Part shown: positions 8,874 to 15,171 of the stretch, piece after piece
Numbering within the stretch: position 1 is the stretch's first letter
Layout: the number at the start of each line of letters is the position of its first letter
Assembly (NCBI RefSeq): GCF_001561915.1
Contig: NZ_LSKU01000001.1
Coordinates: 868,678-932,677, forward strand
Direction: 5' to 3'
Length of the DNA stretch: 64,000 nucleotides
Source: Tepidibacillus decaturensis
Lineage (GTDB): Bacteria > Bacillota > Bacilli > Tepidibacillales > Tepidibacillaceae
Notes under the pieces: model-generated
The model's database searches: none
Told to the model about the DNA's origin: nothing
What the model saw: only the letters and a program-made list of their open reading frames with translations
Translations under genes and position numbers: made by a program

Positions 8874-9051
8874 AATTATAATAAAGTAGGTCTTATCTGT
8901 GTGCAAATGTCTTTACATAATTCTATGGTGAAAGGTTTATCAACGTTTACCAAAGGTATGATAATTGCTAATTAAAGTTAAATATATAGAAGGATTTTAT
9001 TTATTTTATAAGAATACATGAATATACTGGTAAAAGAGGTGATCTTAAATA

Positions 9052-9792
9052 ATGAGAAATTTTATTGTTAAAGGTTTATTAGGATTTTTATGGAGTGCTT
9101 TGTTAAGTATCATCACAATGCTAGTCATATGGATTATTTTCAAAGATAAGAAGGACATTGGAACAATTGCCATGTACTTTTTTTATACTTCCTTTATTTA
9201 TTTGGCTATTGGAATAGCAAATACAATAGGAACCTATAGAGCAAGAGGGGATTTTAATTACCAACAAGCTAGAACGATTTCGAGCCAATCAGGCCTTGAA
9301 CGGTCAAGAGAAGATATATTAGCAATAAGTAAATTCTATCGTTTATCTTCCATAATGTATACTGTTGGCTTAATTTTATTTTTAACTAGTTATTTTATCC
9401 TATCTGGGTATGAACCAAACTTGTCAAAACTAAAACCACCATTGCCAACAGTTACGGTTAATGAAAGGGAAATACCTGTGACACTAAGAGATTATTCAGT
9501 TCGCCAATATGGGATGGAATATCGTAATGTAGAACTTTCAACAGAAGAGATAGCTAAAAGTATAATTCCAACGAAAGTTGATCCTCATTCCAAATTAGTT
9601 GTTAAATTCAATGAAGAACCAAAGCGGATTTTTATAGGTCAATTAAATCAACCTTTTGGATTAGATAGAATGGTTGAAAATATGGTGTTTCTTTCAAAAG
9701 AAGAAGGAAAATATATTTACGAACTCCATGTAGAATGGGACGAAAAGAATGCCAATTATGTTCTTGTTGTTCAAATAGATAGTAGTAAATAA
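9052..9792 (+). CDS. Membrane protein of unknown function, convergent partner of a Cys-rich protein gene
   Basis: A 246-residue protein with three predicted membrane helices (about residues 7-29, 37-58 and 97-120) and a hydrophilic C-terminal domain of about 120 residues that probably faces outward. No family is recognised. GAGGTG lies 12 bases before the ATG. The gene converges on the 8-cysteine protein gene at 9826-10158, with only a bidirectional terminator between them. The same convergent membrane/effector arrangement is seen at three further sites in the island, which makes an immunity-like or anchoring role possible. That is inference only. Confidence 0.65.
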   Translation: MRNFIVKGLLGFLWSALLSIITMLVIWIIFKDKKDIGTIAMYFFYTSFIYLAIGIANTIGTYRARGDFNYQQARTISSQSGLERSREDILAISKFYRLSSIMYTVGLILFLTSYFILSGYEPNLSKLKPPLPTVTVNEREIPVTLRDYSVRQYGMEYRNVELSTEEIAKSIIPTKVDPHSKLVVKFNEEPKRIFIGQLNQPFGLDRMVENMVFLSKEEGKYIYELHVEWDEKNANYVLVVQIDSSK

Positions 9793-9794
9793 TA

Positions 9795-9820
9795 GGACTT
9801 GGAAAGGATCCAAGCCCTTG
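9795..9820. terminator. Terminator between convergent genes
   Basis: GGACTTGGA (9795-9803) pairs with TCCAAGCCC (9809-9817), allowing one mismatch. It fills the 33-base gap between the two convergent genes. Confidence 0.6.
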
Positions 9821-9825
9821 AAAAA

Positions 9826-10158
9826 TTAACCAGCTGCACGACAATTTCCATCAGATGTACAGAATTGGTAGCCCGGTAAGGTTGAACTATCTGTGTAATA
9901 AATCAAATTTGAATCAACTTCAAATAGATAGAGACTACTAATGTTACCGTAACCTTTAATAGCCCCTTCAGTACAATAGTCTGTGATTGCTCCTCCAAAA
10001 TGAGGCCAGCCTCCACAAATAAATCGTTCTCCACAATCACATTGGTACCAACCTACTAAAGAATCGATTTCTTGACCAGTATCAGCATCAACCACAGAAC
10101 AGTCTCCTCTTGACAACATTTTATGATTTCCATAGATAGGACATGGTGCAATAGCCAT
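9826..10158 (-). CDS. Small 8-cysteine protein, leaderless (paralogue 1)
   Basis: A 110-residue protein that begins MAIAPCPIYG and has eight cysteines, including a C-x-C-x5-C cluster (CDCGERFIC) and C-x5-C near the C-terminus (CTSDGNC). All eight are conserved in the paralogue at 13578-13901, and about 60% of positions agree. There is no signal peptide or membrane segment. The cysteines could form disulfides after export or bind zinc; the sequence does not decide. Expression should come from the shared island promoter (10250-10282) with the leader hairpin. Family not recognised. Confidence 0.7.
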   Translation of the reverse strand: MAIAPCPIYGNHKMLSRGDCSVVDADTGQEIDSLVGWYQCDCGERFICGGWPHFGGAITDYCTEGAIKGYGNISSLYLFEVDSNLIYYTDSSTLPGYQFCTSDGNCRAAG

Positions 10159-10189
10159 TTTAGATCATCCTTTCCCTTTTTATTTTCCA

Positions 10190-10243
10190 ACAGAAGGAGT
10201 ATAAAGAGTAATGGTTCACCCCTAACCATACTCTTTGTTCTGT
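10190..10243 (-). promoter_or_regulatory. 5' leader hairpin (copy 2)
   Basis: Same hairpin as at 8717-8770: AAAGAGTATGGTT pairs with AACCATTACTCTTT on the minus strand, with flanking ACAGAA/TTCTGT. The promoter core lies six bases upstream. Confidence 0.75.
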
Positions 10244-10249
10244 CTATTA

Positions 10250-10282
10250 TATAAAGGGGATTGAAAGTCAAAAATAACAACC
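10250..10282 (-). promoter_or_regulatory. Shared island promoter, copy 2 (8-cysteine paralogue 1)
   Basis: Minus strand GGTTGTTA, 15 bases, CCCCTTTATA, then TATAATAGACAG, identical in spacing to copies 1, 3 and 4. It lies within the 243-bp duplicated segment 10164-10406. Confidence 0.7.
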
Positions 10283-10299
10283 ATAGTTTCAAAAAAGAT

Positions 10300-10345
10300 T
10301 GAAAAAAATAAAAAAATCTGATTCAGAAGTTTCCAAATCAGATTT
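10300..10345 (-). terminator. Terminator of the sigO-yvrJ-rsoA operon
   Basis: On the minus strand AAATCTGATT (10345-10336) pairs with AATCAGATTT (10323-10314), followed by TTTTATTTTTTT. It lies about 40 bases after the rsoA stop. Confidence 0.8.
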
Positions 10346-10385
10346 AAATTATAATAAAGTAGGTCTTATTTGTATGCAAATGTCT

Positions 10386-10625
10386 TTACATAATTCTACG
10401 GTGAAATTCTTCAAAGTCGGGCACCTCATCTAACTTATATTTTTTTGCTGTTAAAAAAATCTTCAAAAATAGTTCTTGTCGAAGATCTTCTCTATCGTTA
10501 TAATTGGCTTGGTTTAATAAACGATTGACTTTTGGCTCTAATTGATGAATAAATTTGATTAAAGACGAATCGTTTCCATCTTGGACTTCTCTTATCAATT
10601 GATATAACTCGCTCAACCTATTCAC
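10386..10625 (-). CDS. rsoA: RsoA-like sigma co-factor (sigma region 2 subunit)
   Basis: A 79-residue protein, the same length as B. subtilis RsoA (YvrHa). The sequence (NDSSLIKFIHQLEPKVNRLL, then YNDREDLRQELFLKIF) resembles sigma region 2, in which the REDLRQEL helix contacts core RNA polymerase. In B. subtilis RsoA supplies the -10-recognising part of a split sigma factor whose region 4 is in SigO. The start is GTG at 10625, overlapping the yvrJ stop as GTGA, so translation is coupled. Identification rests on size, gene order with yvrJ and the region-4 gene, and motif resemblance. Confidence 0.8.
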   Translation of the reverse strand: MNRLSELYQLIREVQDGNDSSLIKFIHQLEPKVNRLLNQANYNDREDLRQELFLKIFLTAKKYKLDEVPDFEEFHRRIM

Positions 10626-10783
10626 CTACCCGATGTATATTCCCGGATAGCTTGTCCCAGTTGATCGATACTTTGTCTTAAGGTATCAATTTTCTTTTCA
10701 AACCGTATTAACAAATAAATAGCGATTACGATAGGGAAGCCAACATTGCCAATAGCATTATACCATTCGCTTGCTTCGTTCAT
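10622..10783 (-). CDS. yvrJ: YvrJ-family small membrane protein, holin-like
   Basis: A 53-residue protein read directly from the minus strand. It has one membrane helix (about residues 12-27, GNVGFPIVIAIYLLIR) and then a short amphipathic helix (KKIDTLRQSIDQLGQAI). The motif GFPIVIAIYLLIR is characteristic of YvrJ proteins. Its start overlaps the sigO stop (ATGA at 10780-10783) and its stop overlaps the rsoA start (GTGA), so the three genes are translationally coupled. The layout, one N-terminal helix plus a coiled-coil tail, resembles BhlA/UviB holin-like proteins. A role in release of leaderless effectors is my inference. Confidence 0.85.
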   Translation of the reverse strand: MNEASEWYNAIGNVGFPIVIAIYLLIRFEKKIDTLRQSIDQLGQAIREYTSGR

Positions 10784-11607
10784 GTTCTCACCCCCATGGC
10801 TTTTCTAATCTTTTCTAATGCAGTCTTTCTTGTTTTGGAAACAGCTTGTTGGGATACATTTAGCACCATTGCAATCTCGACATCTTTTAGCAATTTGACA
10901 AAGGAGAGGTAAAGGATTTTTTGTTGATGATTCGTAAGCTGTTTAAAAGCTTGATATAGATGATCGTCGGATAAATAGGAATCCAACGAATCTAACCCAT
11001 CTATATCTTCTAAACTAATGGTTTCTGTATCTGCAATCGTATCAAGTAATGTGGTTTCACGATCATTACCGATAGGTTGTTCAAGGATCAATGCTTCCCT
11101 TTTATGGTGTTGGGACCGTTTTTTACTAAATGTGATGGCTTCGAAATATAGAATCTGATTAAGATAAACCTTAAAACGATATTCGAAATAAAATTCTTTA
11201 AACAATTGATTCAGCGATTCTGTATAGTATTTGTCGTTGAAGAGAGATAAAACAAAAACATTCAGATGAATTTCTTCTTCAAGAAAACGTGAAAAGAGAT
11301 GATTTTGGTTGAATTCTGGATTTTTTATTAGATAATAGTCTAGTTTTTGTTTTAAAAAGGGAAAACGATTTAACTTGAAAAACTTCTTTTTAATGTTAAT
11401 TTCTTTCGCTTCTAAGTATTCATGGTAAATCTTAATTCCAATCGTTTCGATATCAGATGCAATGAATATGGGATTGTTATTGTCCGAAGGGATAGGTTGA
11501 ATTTGATTAAAATACACTAACTCTTCAATGTCTACAAAATCTTTTATTGGTAATTCTGGATGGGAAAAATATCCTTTAATTGTATAAAAATCCTTTTTCA
11601 TATTCAT
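10780..11607 (-). CDS. sigO: SigO-like RNA polymerase sigma factor (sigma region 4 subunit)
   Basis: A 275-residue protein. Its C-terminus (about 212-272) is a clear sigma-70 region 4: YQAFKQLTNHQQKILYLSF, then the helix-turn-helix VEIAMVLNVSQQAVSKTRK. Recognisable region 2 is absent and is supplied by the 79-residue RsoA-like protein two genes downstream. B. subtilis SigO is shorter (about 190 residues), so this one has an N-terminal extension of unknown role. The operon order sigO-yvrJ-rsoA with four-base overlaps supports the call. The promoters at 8777, 10250, 13991 and 15694 are its likely targets, and a weaker match upstream (11668-11701) would allow autoregulation. Confidence 0.8.
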   Translation of the reverse strand: MNMKKDFYTIKGYFSHPELPIKDFVDIEELVYFNQIQPIPSDNNNPIFIASDIETIGIKIYHEYLEAKEINIKKKFFKLNRFPFLKQKLDYYLIKNPEFNQNHLFSRFLEEEIHLNVFVLSLFNDKYYTESLNQLFKEFYFEYRFKVYLNQILYFEAITFSKKRSQHHKREALILEQPIGNDRETTLLDTIADTETISLEDIDGLDSLDSYLSDDHLYQAFKQLTNHQQKILYLSFVKLLKDVEIAMVLNVSQQAVSKTRKTALEKIRKAMGVRT

Positions 11608-11667
11608 TTCACCTCCAATATAAGGGAAAATATCCTTTTATTTATTTCTATCATAGATGTTTATATA

Positions 11668-11701
11668 TATTAAAGAGTCATTAGAATGAAAAAATACAAC
11701 C
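11668..11701 (-). promoter_or_regulatory. Degenerate island-type promoter upstream of sigO
   Basis: Minus strand GGTTGTAT, 16 bases, CTCTTTAATA. It matches 6 of 8 and 8 of 10 positions of the shared motif, with a spacer one base longer. It lies 61 bases before the sigO start and would fit positive autoregulation. Confidence 0.4.
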
Positions 11702-11719
11702 ATTCGTCGAACAAATTTG

Positions 11720-12035
11720 AAAAACAGTTCTATTTTACATTGTCAGAGGAAGTAGGGAAAAATATTTATGGAAATACAAAAAATGGAATATTATAAGATT
11801 GTTGTTGGATACTAGCAAATCTTAGATTCTTATTACTCATAATTGTTTTTACCTCGTTTGAACAATGGGGAGATTTTGGAAAGAAATATTTACCAAATCA
11901 ATATTTGCCATTATATAATTACATAACCATGGATGATAACATAGATTTTAAAAAAGAATCTTTAATCTTTCTAAGTTCTGTTGGTGCAAAAACTTGGTAT
12001 AATCTATCTTTAGCGTCAGTAAAAAAATACTAATC
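11720..12035 (+). pseudogene. Remnant of a plus-strand gene, convergent with the DUF1906 remnant
   Basis: One frame reads KFEKQFYFTLSEEVGKNIYG, then after an in-frame TAA continues through a hydrophobic stretch (LRFLLLIIVF) and a hydrophilic tail ending ASVKKY at a stop near 12032. There is no start or ribosome site. The hydrophobic segment and convergent orientation match the other membrane partners in the island, so this looks like a decayed partner of the DUF1906-like gene. The rest of the 630-base stretch 11608-12239 holds only the weak sigO promoter and a hairpin. Confidence 0.45.
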
Positions 12036-12121
12036 GTTAATAATGAACTAAACTAAGTAATTTGGAAAATATTTATCAGAATGATAAGGATTCAAAGGTG
12101 AACAGAATCTCAAAATTAACA

Positions 12122-12149
12122 AACTGGACATAAATAAAGATGTCCAGTT
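12122..12149. terminator. Hairpin between two convergent gene remnants
   Basis: AACTGGACAT (12122-12131) and ATGTCCAGTT (12140-12149) form a perfect 10-bp stem. It holds the same position as the terminators between the other convergent pairs. Confidence 0.55.
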
Positions 12150-12239
12150 AGCTAACATAGTTGGGTATAATTTTCCGATAAAAACTTCAGTCCAATTTTG
12201 AATATTGAAATGAAGTTTCTAAACGATCAAAATTATTTA

Positions 12240-12592
12240 TTAACTTAAACTAGTAAATCTACCGCGGCTAGTGGTATTTGATCCATTTTTGTCAACTGGG
12301 GAGGAAAATACTCCTAAATAATTTGGAATATCTGTTTCGTACTGATATATTTCAGAACCAGTGTAATAATTTCCACTACTCCATGCAATGGTTTGCCATT
12401 CTTTTGTAACTCCCCACCTATTATGCATATATTCTACAACACTTTTACTTCCATAAATTCCGGTAGACCACTTATAACCGTTCATATTATAAAATTCATT
12501 CATTGCATCTGATATCCCATGAAAATAGTTGTCTACATTAGTTAGATAATTATTCATATCAGCATCAACAGCAAAATAAATGTTCCGTCCAT
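12240..12592 (-). pseudogene. Truncated DUF1906 (glycoside-hydrolase-like) gene
   Basis: The frame GRNIYFAVDADMNNYLTNVD...WSTGIYGSKSVVEYMHNRWG..WQTIAWSSG..IYQYETD matches the C-terminal half of DUF1906 / Rv2525c-like glycoside-hydrolase-like domains, related in fold to GH25 lysozymes. The N-terminal half is missing. The frame continues upstream of the first ATG (12557) to about 12592, where it joins the typical island ribosome site (AAAGGAAAGGATGG); the local ATG there is out of frame. The leader hairpin and promoter are replaced by the 230-bp repeat from 12631. It is therefore a deletion remnant of a fifth leaderless wall-active gene of the island. Confidence 0.65.
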
Positions 12593-12630
12593 CTTAAACC
12601 ATCCTTTCCTTTTTATAATTGAACAGATGG

Positions 12631-12860
12631 AATGTCCATTATGACGTAATCAACGATAAACTAATAGCAACTGTTGGTGCACAGATTTCACCAATTAGAT
12701 TTATTGGAAAAATACGATTATAATGGTAAAATGTATAAGAACAAATCGATTAGGTTTGAATCCTTATCCAATTAGACTAGACTTAGAATAAGTTCCTCAT
12801 CTAACAATCAATAAAACTGGACATAAGATAATATGTGCCCAGTTTTTTTTTAATGGTCTT
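12631..12860. repeat. 230-bp repeat, copy 1
   Basis: It is identical to 14182-14410 except for one T in a T-run (nine versus eight). It ends in a terminator-like hairpin (AAAACTGG...CCAGTTTT, 12812-12850). No transposase or terminal inverted repeats are visible. The two copies flank the lipoprotein / 8-cysteine pair, so recombination between them could delete or amplify that unit. Confidence 0.85.
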
Positions 12861-12971
12861 ATGCCTCATTTTATAGGCGCATTATACATAAATTGAAGCA
12901 AAAATTGTGAAAATTTGCTTATTTTATAGAAATAAAGAGTAACCATCTGGTAAAATGTTCTATAATGAAAG

Positions 12972-13023
12972 GGTGTCATTACGAAAAGTTCATTCAAAGA
13001 ATGGTTGGGCATTAACGTGTTAG
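12972..13023 (+). pseudogene. 3'-end remnant of a paralogue of the membrane protein at 14529-14957
   Basis: This 52-base stretch aligns to 14908-14957 over the codons for GVITKVHS..GW..LT-stop, with one extra base (ACGAAAAG versus ACGAAAG). No complete gene precedes it. It shows that another copy of the TKVHS-domain protein once stood here. The rest of 12593-13060 is the 230-bp repeat and AT-rich spacer. Confidence 0.7.
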
Positions 13024-13060
13024 CAAAAAAAAGAAAATGAAATGGGAGATGGGTAAATTG

Positions 13061-13543
13061 TTGAAAAAACTCTCGGTGTTATTGCTTTTCCTTCTTGTTA
13101 TAGGTTGTTCTAACTCCTCTGACGAACAATCAGCAATGCAACTGGCAAAAGAATTTAAAATGATTCAGTATGAGATTACGGACTATACTCATATTAGTGA
13201 CCTAACAGAATACCAGAAAAATATATTGGAAAAATTAAAGCCTTATCTTACCGAGGAGGAATACCAAGATTTTTCGGCTAATCGACTAGCTGGGATTGTT
13301 CCTTCTATAGCTCAAAAATATAAAACCAATATTCATGTTGAAGATATAACATTTACTAAAAACCAAGAAAACAAAGAAAAAGGAACAATAGGATTTAGTT
13401 ACACAATCACATTAAAGTCATCTGGAGAAATCAATAAAACTATTGTAGAAAAAGGAAAAATGATTTTGACCAAAACAGCAGAAGGTTGGTTAATTAGCAA
13501 TGATTCAAGCGAACATAGCCTCTTAAGGGGAATTAACAAATAA
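13061..13543 (+). CDS. Putative lipoprotein, convergent partner of 8-cysteine paralogue 2
   Basis: About 160 residues. A short signal peptide ends in a lipobox (LLLFLLVIGC-SNSS), so the mature protein is probably anchored in the outer leaflet of the membrane. The remainder is a soluble alpha/beta domain of unknown family, with a Lys/Thr-rich end. I prefer the TTG at 13061 because GGGAGATGGG is well spaced; ATG at 13037 would add eight residues. Its C-terminus (SSEHSLLRGINK) resembles the end of a gene remnant at 16288-16355. It converges on the 8-cysteine gene with a perfect bidirectional terminator between. Confidence 0.7.
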   Translation: MKKLSVLLLFLLVIGCSNSSDEQSAMQLAKEFKMIQYEITDYTHISDLTEYQKNILEKLKPYLTEEEYQDFSANRLAGIVPSIAQKYKTNIHVEDITFTKNQENKEKGTIGFSYTITLKSSGEINKTIVEKGKMILTKTAEGWLISNDSSEHSLLRGINK

Positions 13544-13573
13544 AAGACTTGGATTTCTCCAAGTCTTTTATTT
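13538..13573. terminator. Bidirectional terminator between lipoprotein and 8-cysteine genes
   Basis: AAATAAAAGACTTGGA (13538-13553) and TCCAAGTCTTTTATTT (13558-13573) form a perfect 16-bp stem with a 4-base loop. Both strands end in T-rich sequence. Confidence 0.9.
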
Positions 13574-13577
13574 GTTG

Positions 13578-13901
13578 TTATCGACATACTCCGTCTGATG
13601 TACAAAAACGATATCCTTCTATTGTTGATTGAGTTGTATTCCAAACTAAATTCTTATCGACCTGGAATAACATTTGGCCACCAATATTTCCATAGCCCTT
13701 TATAGCACCTTCAGTACAATAATCACCTATAGCTCCACCAAAATGAGGCCAACCTTCACATAGGACACGTTCTCCACAATCACATCTGTACCAACCAACT
13801 AGAGTAGGAATTTCTTGTCCAGTATTAGCATCAACGGCAGAACAATCTCCTTTTGATATCATTCTGTGAATCCCGTATATTGGACATGGCGCAATTGACA
13901 T
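13578..13901 (-). CDS. Small 8-cysteine protein, leaderless (paralogue 2)
   Basis: A 107-residue paralogue of the protein at 9826-10158. The N-terminus MSIAPCPIYG, the centre (GWYRCDCGERVLC, PHFGGAIGDYCTEGAIKGYG) and the C-terminal CTSDGVC all match, and the eight cysteines are conserved. No signal peptide. Expressed from island promoter copy 3 with the same leader hairpin and ribosome site (AGAGAAAGGATGATT). The convergent neighbour is a lipoprotein, whereas paralogue 1 faces an unrelated three-helix membrane protein. If these neighbours are partners, the specificity must lie outside the conserved core. Function unknown. Confidence 0.7.
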   Translation of the reverse strand: MSIAPCPIYGIHRMISKGDCSAVDANTGQEIPTLVGWYRCDCGERVLCEGWPHFGGAIGDYCTEGAIKGYGNIGGQMLFQVDKNLVWNTTQSTIEGYRFCTSDGVCR

Positions 13902-13932
13902 TCAAAATCATCCTTTCTCTTTTTTATATTGA

Positions 13933-13986
13933 ACAGAAGGGGGGCAAAGAGTAACGGTTCACCCCTAACCACACTCTTTGTTCTGT
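13933..13986 (-). promoter_or_regulatory. 5' leader hairpin (copy 3)
   Basis: Minus-strand CAAAGAGTGTGGTT pairs with AACCGTTACTCTTTG around AGGGGTG. Compared with copy 1, an A-U pair becomes G-U and a U-A pair becomes U-G. Pairing is kept although the sequence changes, which supports a selected RNA structure. Confidence 0.75.
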
Positions 13987-13990
13987 CTAC

Positions 13991-14025
13991 TATAAAAAGG
14001 GGAACGAAAATCAAAAATAACAACC
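13991..14025 (-). promoter_or_regulatory. Shared island promoter, copy 3 (8-cysteine paralogue 2)
   Basis: Minus strand GGTTGTTA, 15 bases, CCCCTTTTTATA, with two more T than the other copies inside the -10-side element but the same 15-base spacer. Bases 14041-14181 upstream show nothing recognisable. Confidence 0.65.
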
Positions 14026-14181
14026 ATAGGTTGTAAAAATTTAATAAAAATCAATTAAAATTGCTTGTGAGTTTATTACGTATATTTAAATTACACTGGT
14101 TTAAATTAAAAATCGACTTACATGAATGGTCGGAGATCGCCATACTGATTGAAAATTGGTTTACAGAACTTTCTTTATAAT

Positions 14182-14410
14182 AATGTCCATTATGACGTAA
14201 TCAACGATAAACTAATAGCAACTGTTGGTGCACAGATTTCACCAATTAGATTTATTGGAAAAATACGATTATAATGGTAAAATGTATAAGAACAAATCGA
14301 TTAGGTTTGAATCCTTATCCAATTAGACTAGACTTAGAATAAGTTCCTCATCTAACAATCAATAAAACTGGACATAAGATAATATGTGCCCAGTTTTTTT
14401 TAATGGTCTT
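14182..14410. repeat. 230-bp repeat, copy 2
   Basis: The second copy of 12631-12860, identical but for one T. Its end overlaps a minus-strand ORF remnant (14400-14516) that reads IGTFYQIINPDDDAYIAEYE and ends EEDH-stop. That remnant has no start and no recognised family. Confidence 0.85.
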
Positions 14411-14516
14411 CTTCCAAAGCTTTGTAAATTGCATTTACAAAATCTAACTTTCCTTCATACTCAGCAATATATGCATCATCATCAGGATTGATTATTTGAT
14501 AAAATGTCCCTATGGA
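14400..14516 (-). pseudogene. Minus-strand ORF remnant of unknown origin
   Basis: The frame IGTFYQIINPDDDAYIAEYE continues to EEDH and a stop inside the 230-bp repeat. There is no start codon or ribosome site, and the upstream end runs into the ribosome site of the plus-strand gene at 14529. It may be the 3' end of a gene cut by the repeat. Family not recognised. Confidence 0.3.
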
Positions 14517-14528
14517 GAGGTGAATACT

Positions 14529-14957
14529 ATGAGTGAGAGAAAAATAGGCAAACGCATAAAATTTCTTATTTTACTTATTGCAATAGGTTCCTTAACGATT
14601 TATATCTTCTATATACAAGGAGTATTTGAGAAAATTTCGTTAGAGAAACAAGAGACGGTTGAAACCAAAGTTGTAAGTAATGATGAACTTTACCAGATTA
14701 GGCGAAATCAATATGAATTATCTGATGAGGTAATGCTTAAGAAAACAAGAATTTGGTTAGCAAAAGAAATTCAAATAGGAGCATCCAGAATTGGCTTCAA
14801 TTTTGATTTTATGACAGACCATCCTGAATACGATTTAATAGAAATTAGTTTTCCAACAACGAAATATATTGATGACGATCAAGTAATTAAGTTTTTTTCT
14901 GATAAAGGTGTAATTACGAAAGTTCATTCAGAGGAAGGGTGGATATTAACGTACTAG
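14529..14957 (+). CDS. Membrane-anchored protein sharing its outer domain with the convergent effector
   Basis: A 142-residue protein: Lys/Arg-rich N-terminus, one membrane helix (about residues 10-29, FLILLIAIGSLTIYIFYI), then an outward domain of about 110 residues. That domain matches the protein encoded convergently at 15172-15627: VVSNDELYQIRRNQYEL versus IVSKDDLYKIERAQREI, then DFMTDHPEYDLIEI versus DFMYDNPQYDLIEI, and ITKVHSEEGWI versus LTKVHSSSGWI. GGAGAGGTG before the ATG at 14529 decides the start. Family unknown. Being a tethered homologue of its neighbour suggests it acts by mimicry or by pairing with it. Confidence 0.65.
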   Translation: MSERKIGKRIKFLILLIAIGSLTIYIFYIQGVFEKISLEKQETVETKVVSNDELYQIRRNQYELSDEVMLKKTRIWLAKEIQIGASRIGFNFDFMTDHPEYDLIEISFPTTKYIDDDQVIKFFSDKGVITKVHSEEGWILTY

Positions 14958-15096
14958 TAAAAAAATAAAAAAACTTCAATTGAAGTCTTTTCGAAGACGT
15001 AGTCTAGTCCTTCTTTTAAGAAAGTTTTTTATGCCGATAGTTCAAGTTTAACCTTTTCTTTAATGCTTTAACGAAGTTAAACCTTCTTACGCGGTA

Positions 15097-15136
15097 AAAA
15101 AGGAATGCTTGGAATATATAGTAAGCATTCCTTTTT
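15097..15136. terminator. Bidirectional terminator between the TKVHS-domain pair
   Basis: AAAAAGGAATGCTT (15097-15110) and AAGCATTCCTTTTT (15123-15136) form a perfect 14-bp stem. A weaker hairpin (ACTTCAATTGAAGT, 14975-14988) lies just after the plus-strand gene. Confidence 0.85.
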
Positions 15137-15171
15137 GAATATTCGTGATAATTGCTAGGGTGGAAAATACA

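Larger units (their letters stand above)
8691..8933 (-). repeat. 243-bp duplicated segment, copy A (leader, promoter, terminator, rsoA 3' fragment)
   Basis: This aligns without gaps to 10164-10406, with scattered substitutions. It holds the ribosome site, leader hairpin and promoter of the peptidase gene, then a copy of the rsoA terminator, then the last codons of rsoA (RIM-stop near 8913-8925). The peptidase unit therefore seems to have arisen by copying the segment next to rsoA. Confidence 0.85.
10164..10406 (-). repeat. 243-bp duplicated segment, copy B
   Basis: The partner of 8691-8933. This copy is in the presumed original context, because its distal end is the intact 3' end of rsoA and its terminator. 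Confidence 0.85.

Noticed and set aside
12612..12860. Insertion sequence or MITE
   Set aside because: The 230-bp repeat has no terminal inverted repeats, target duplication or transposase, so I call it only a repeat.
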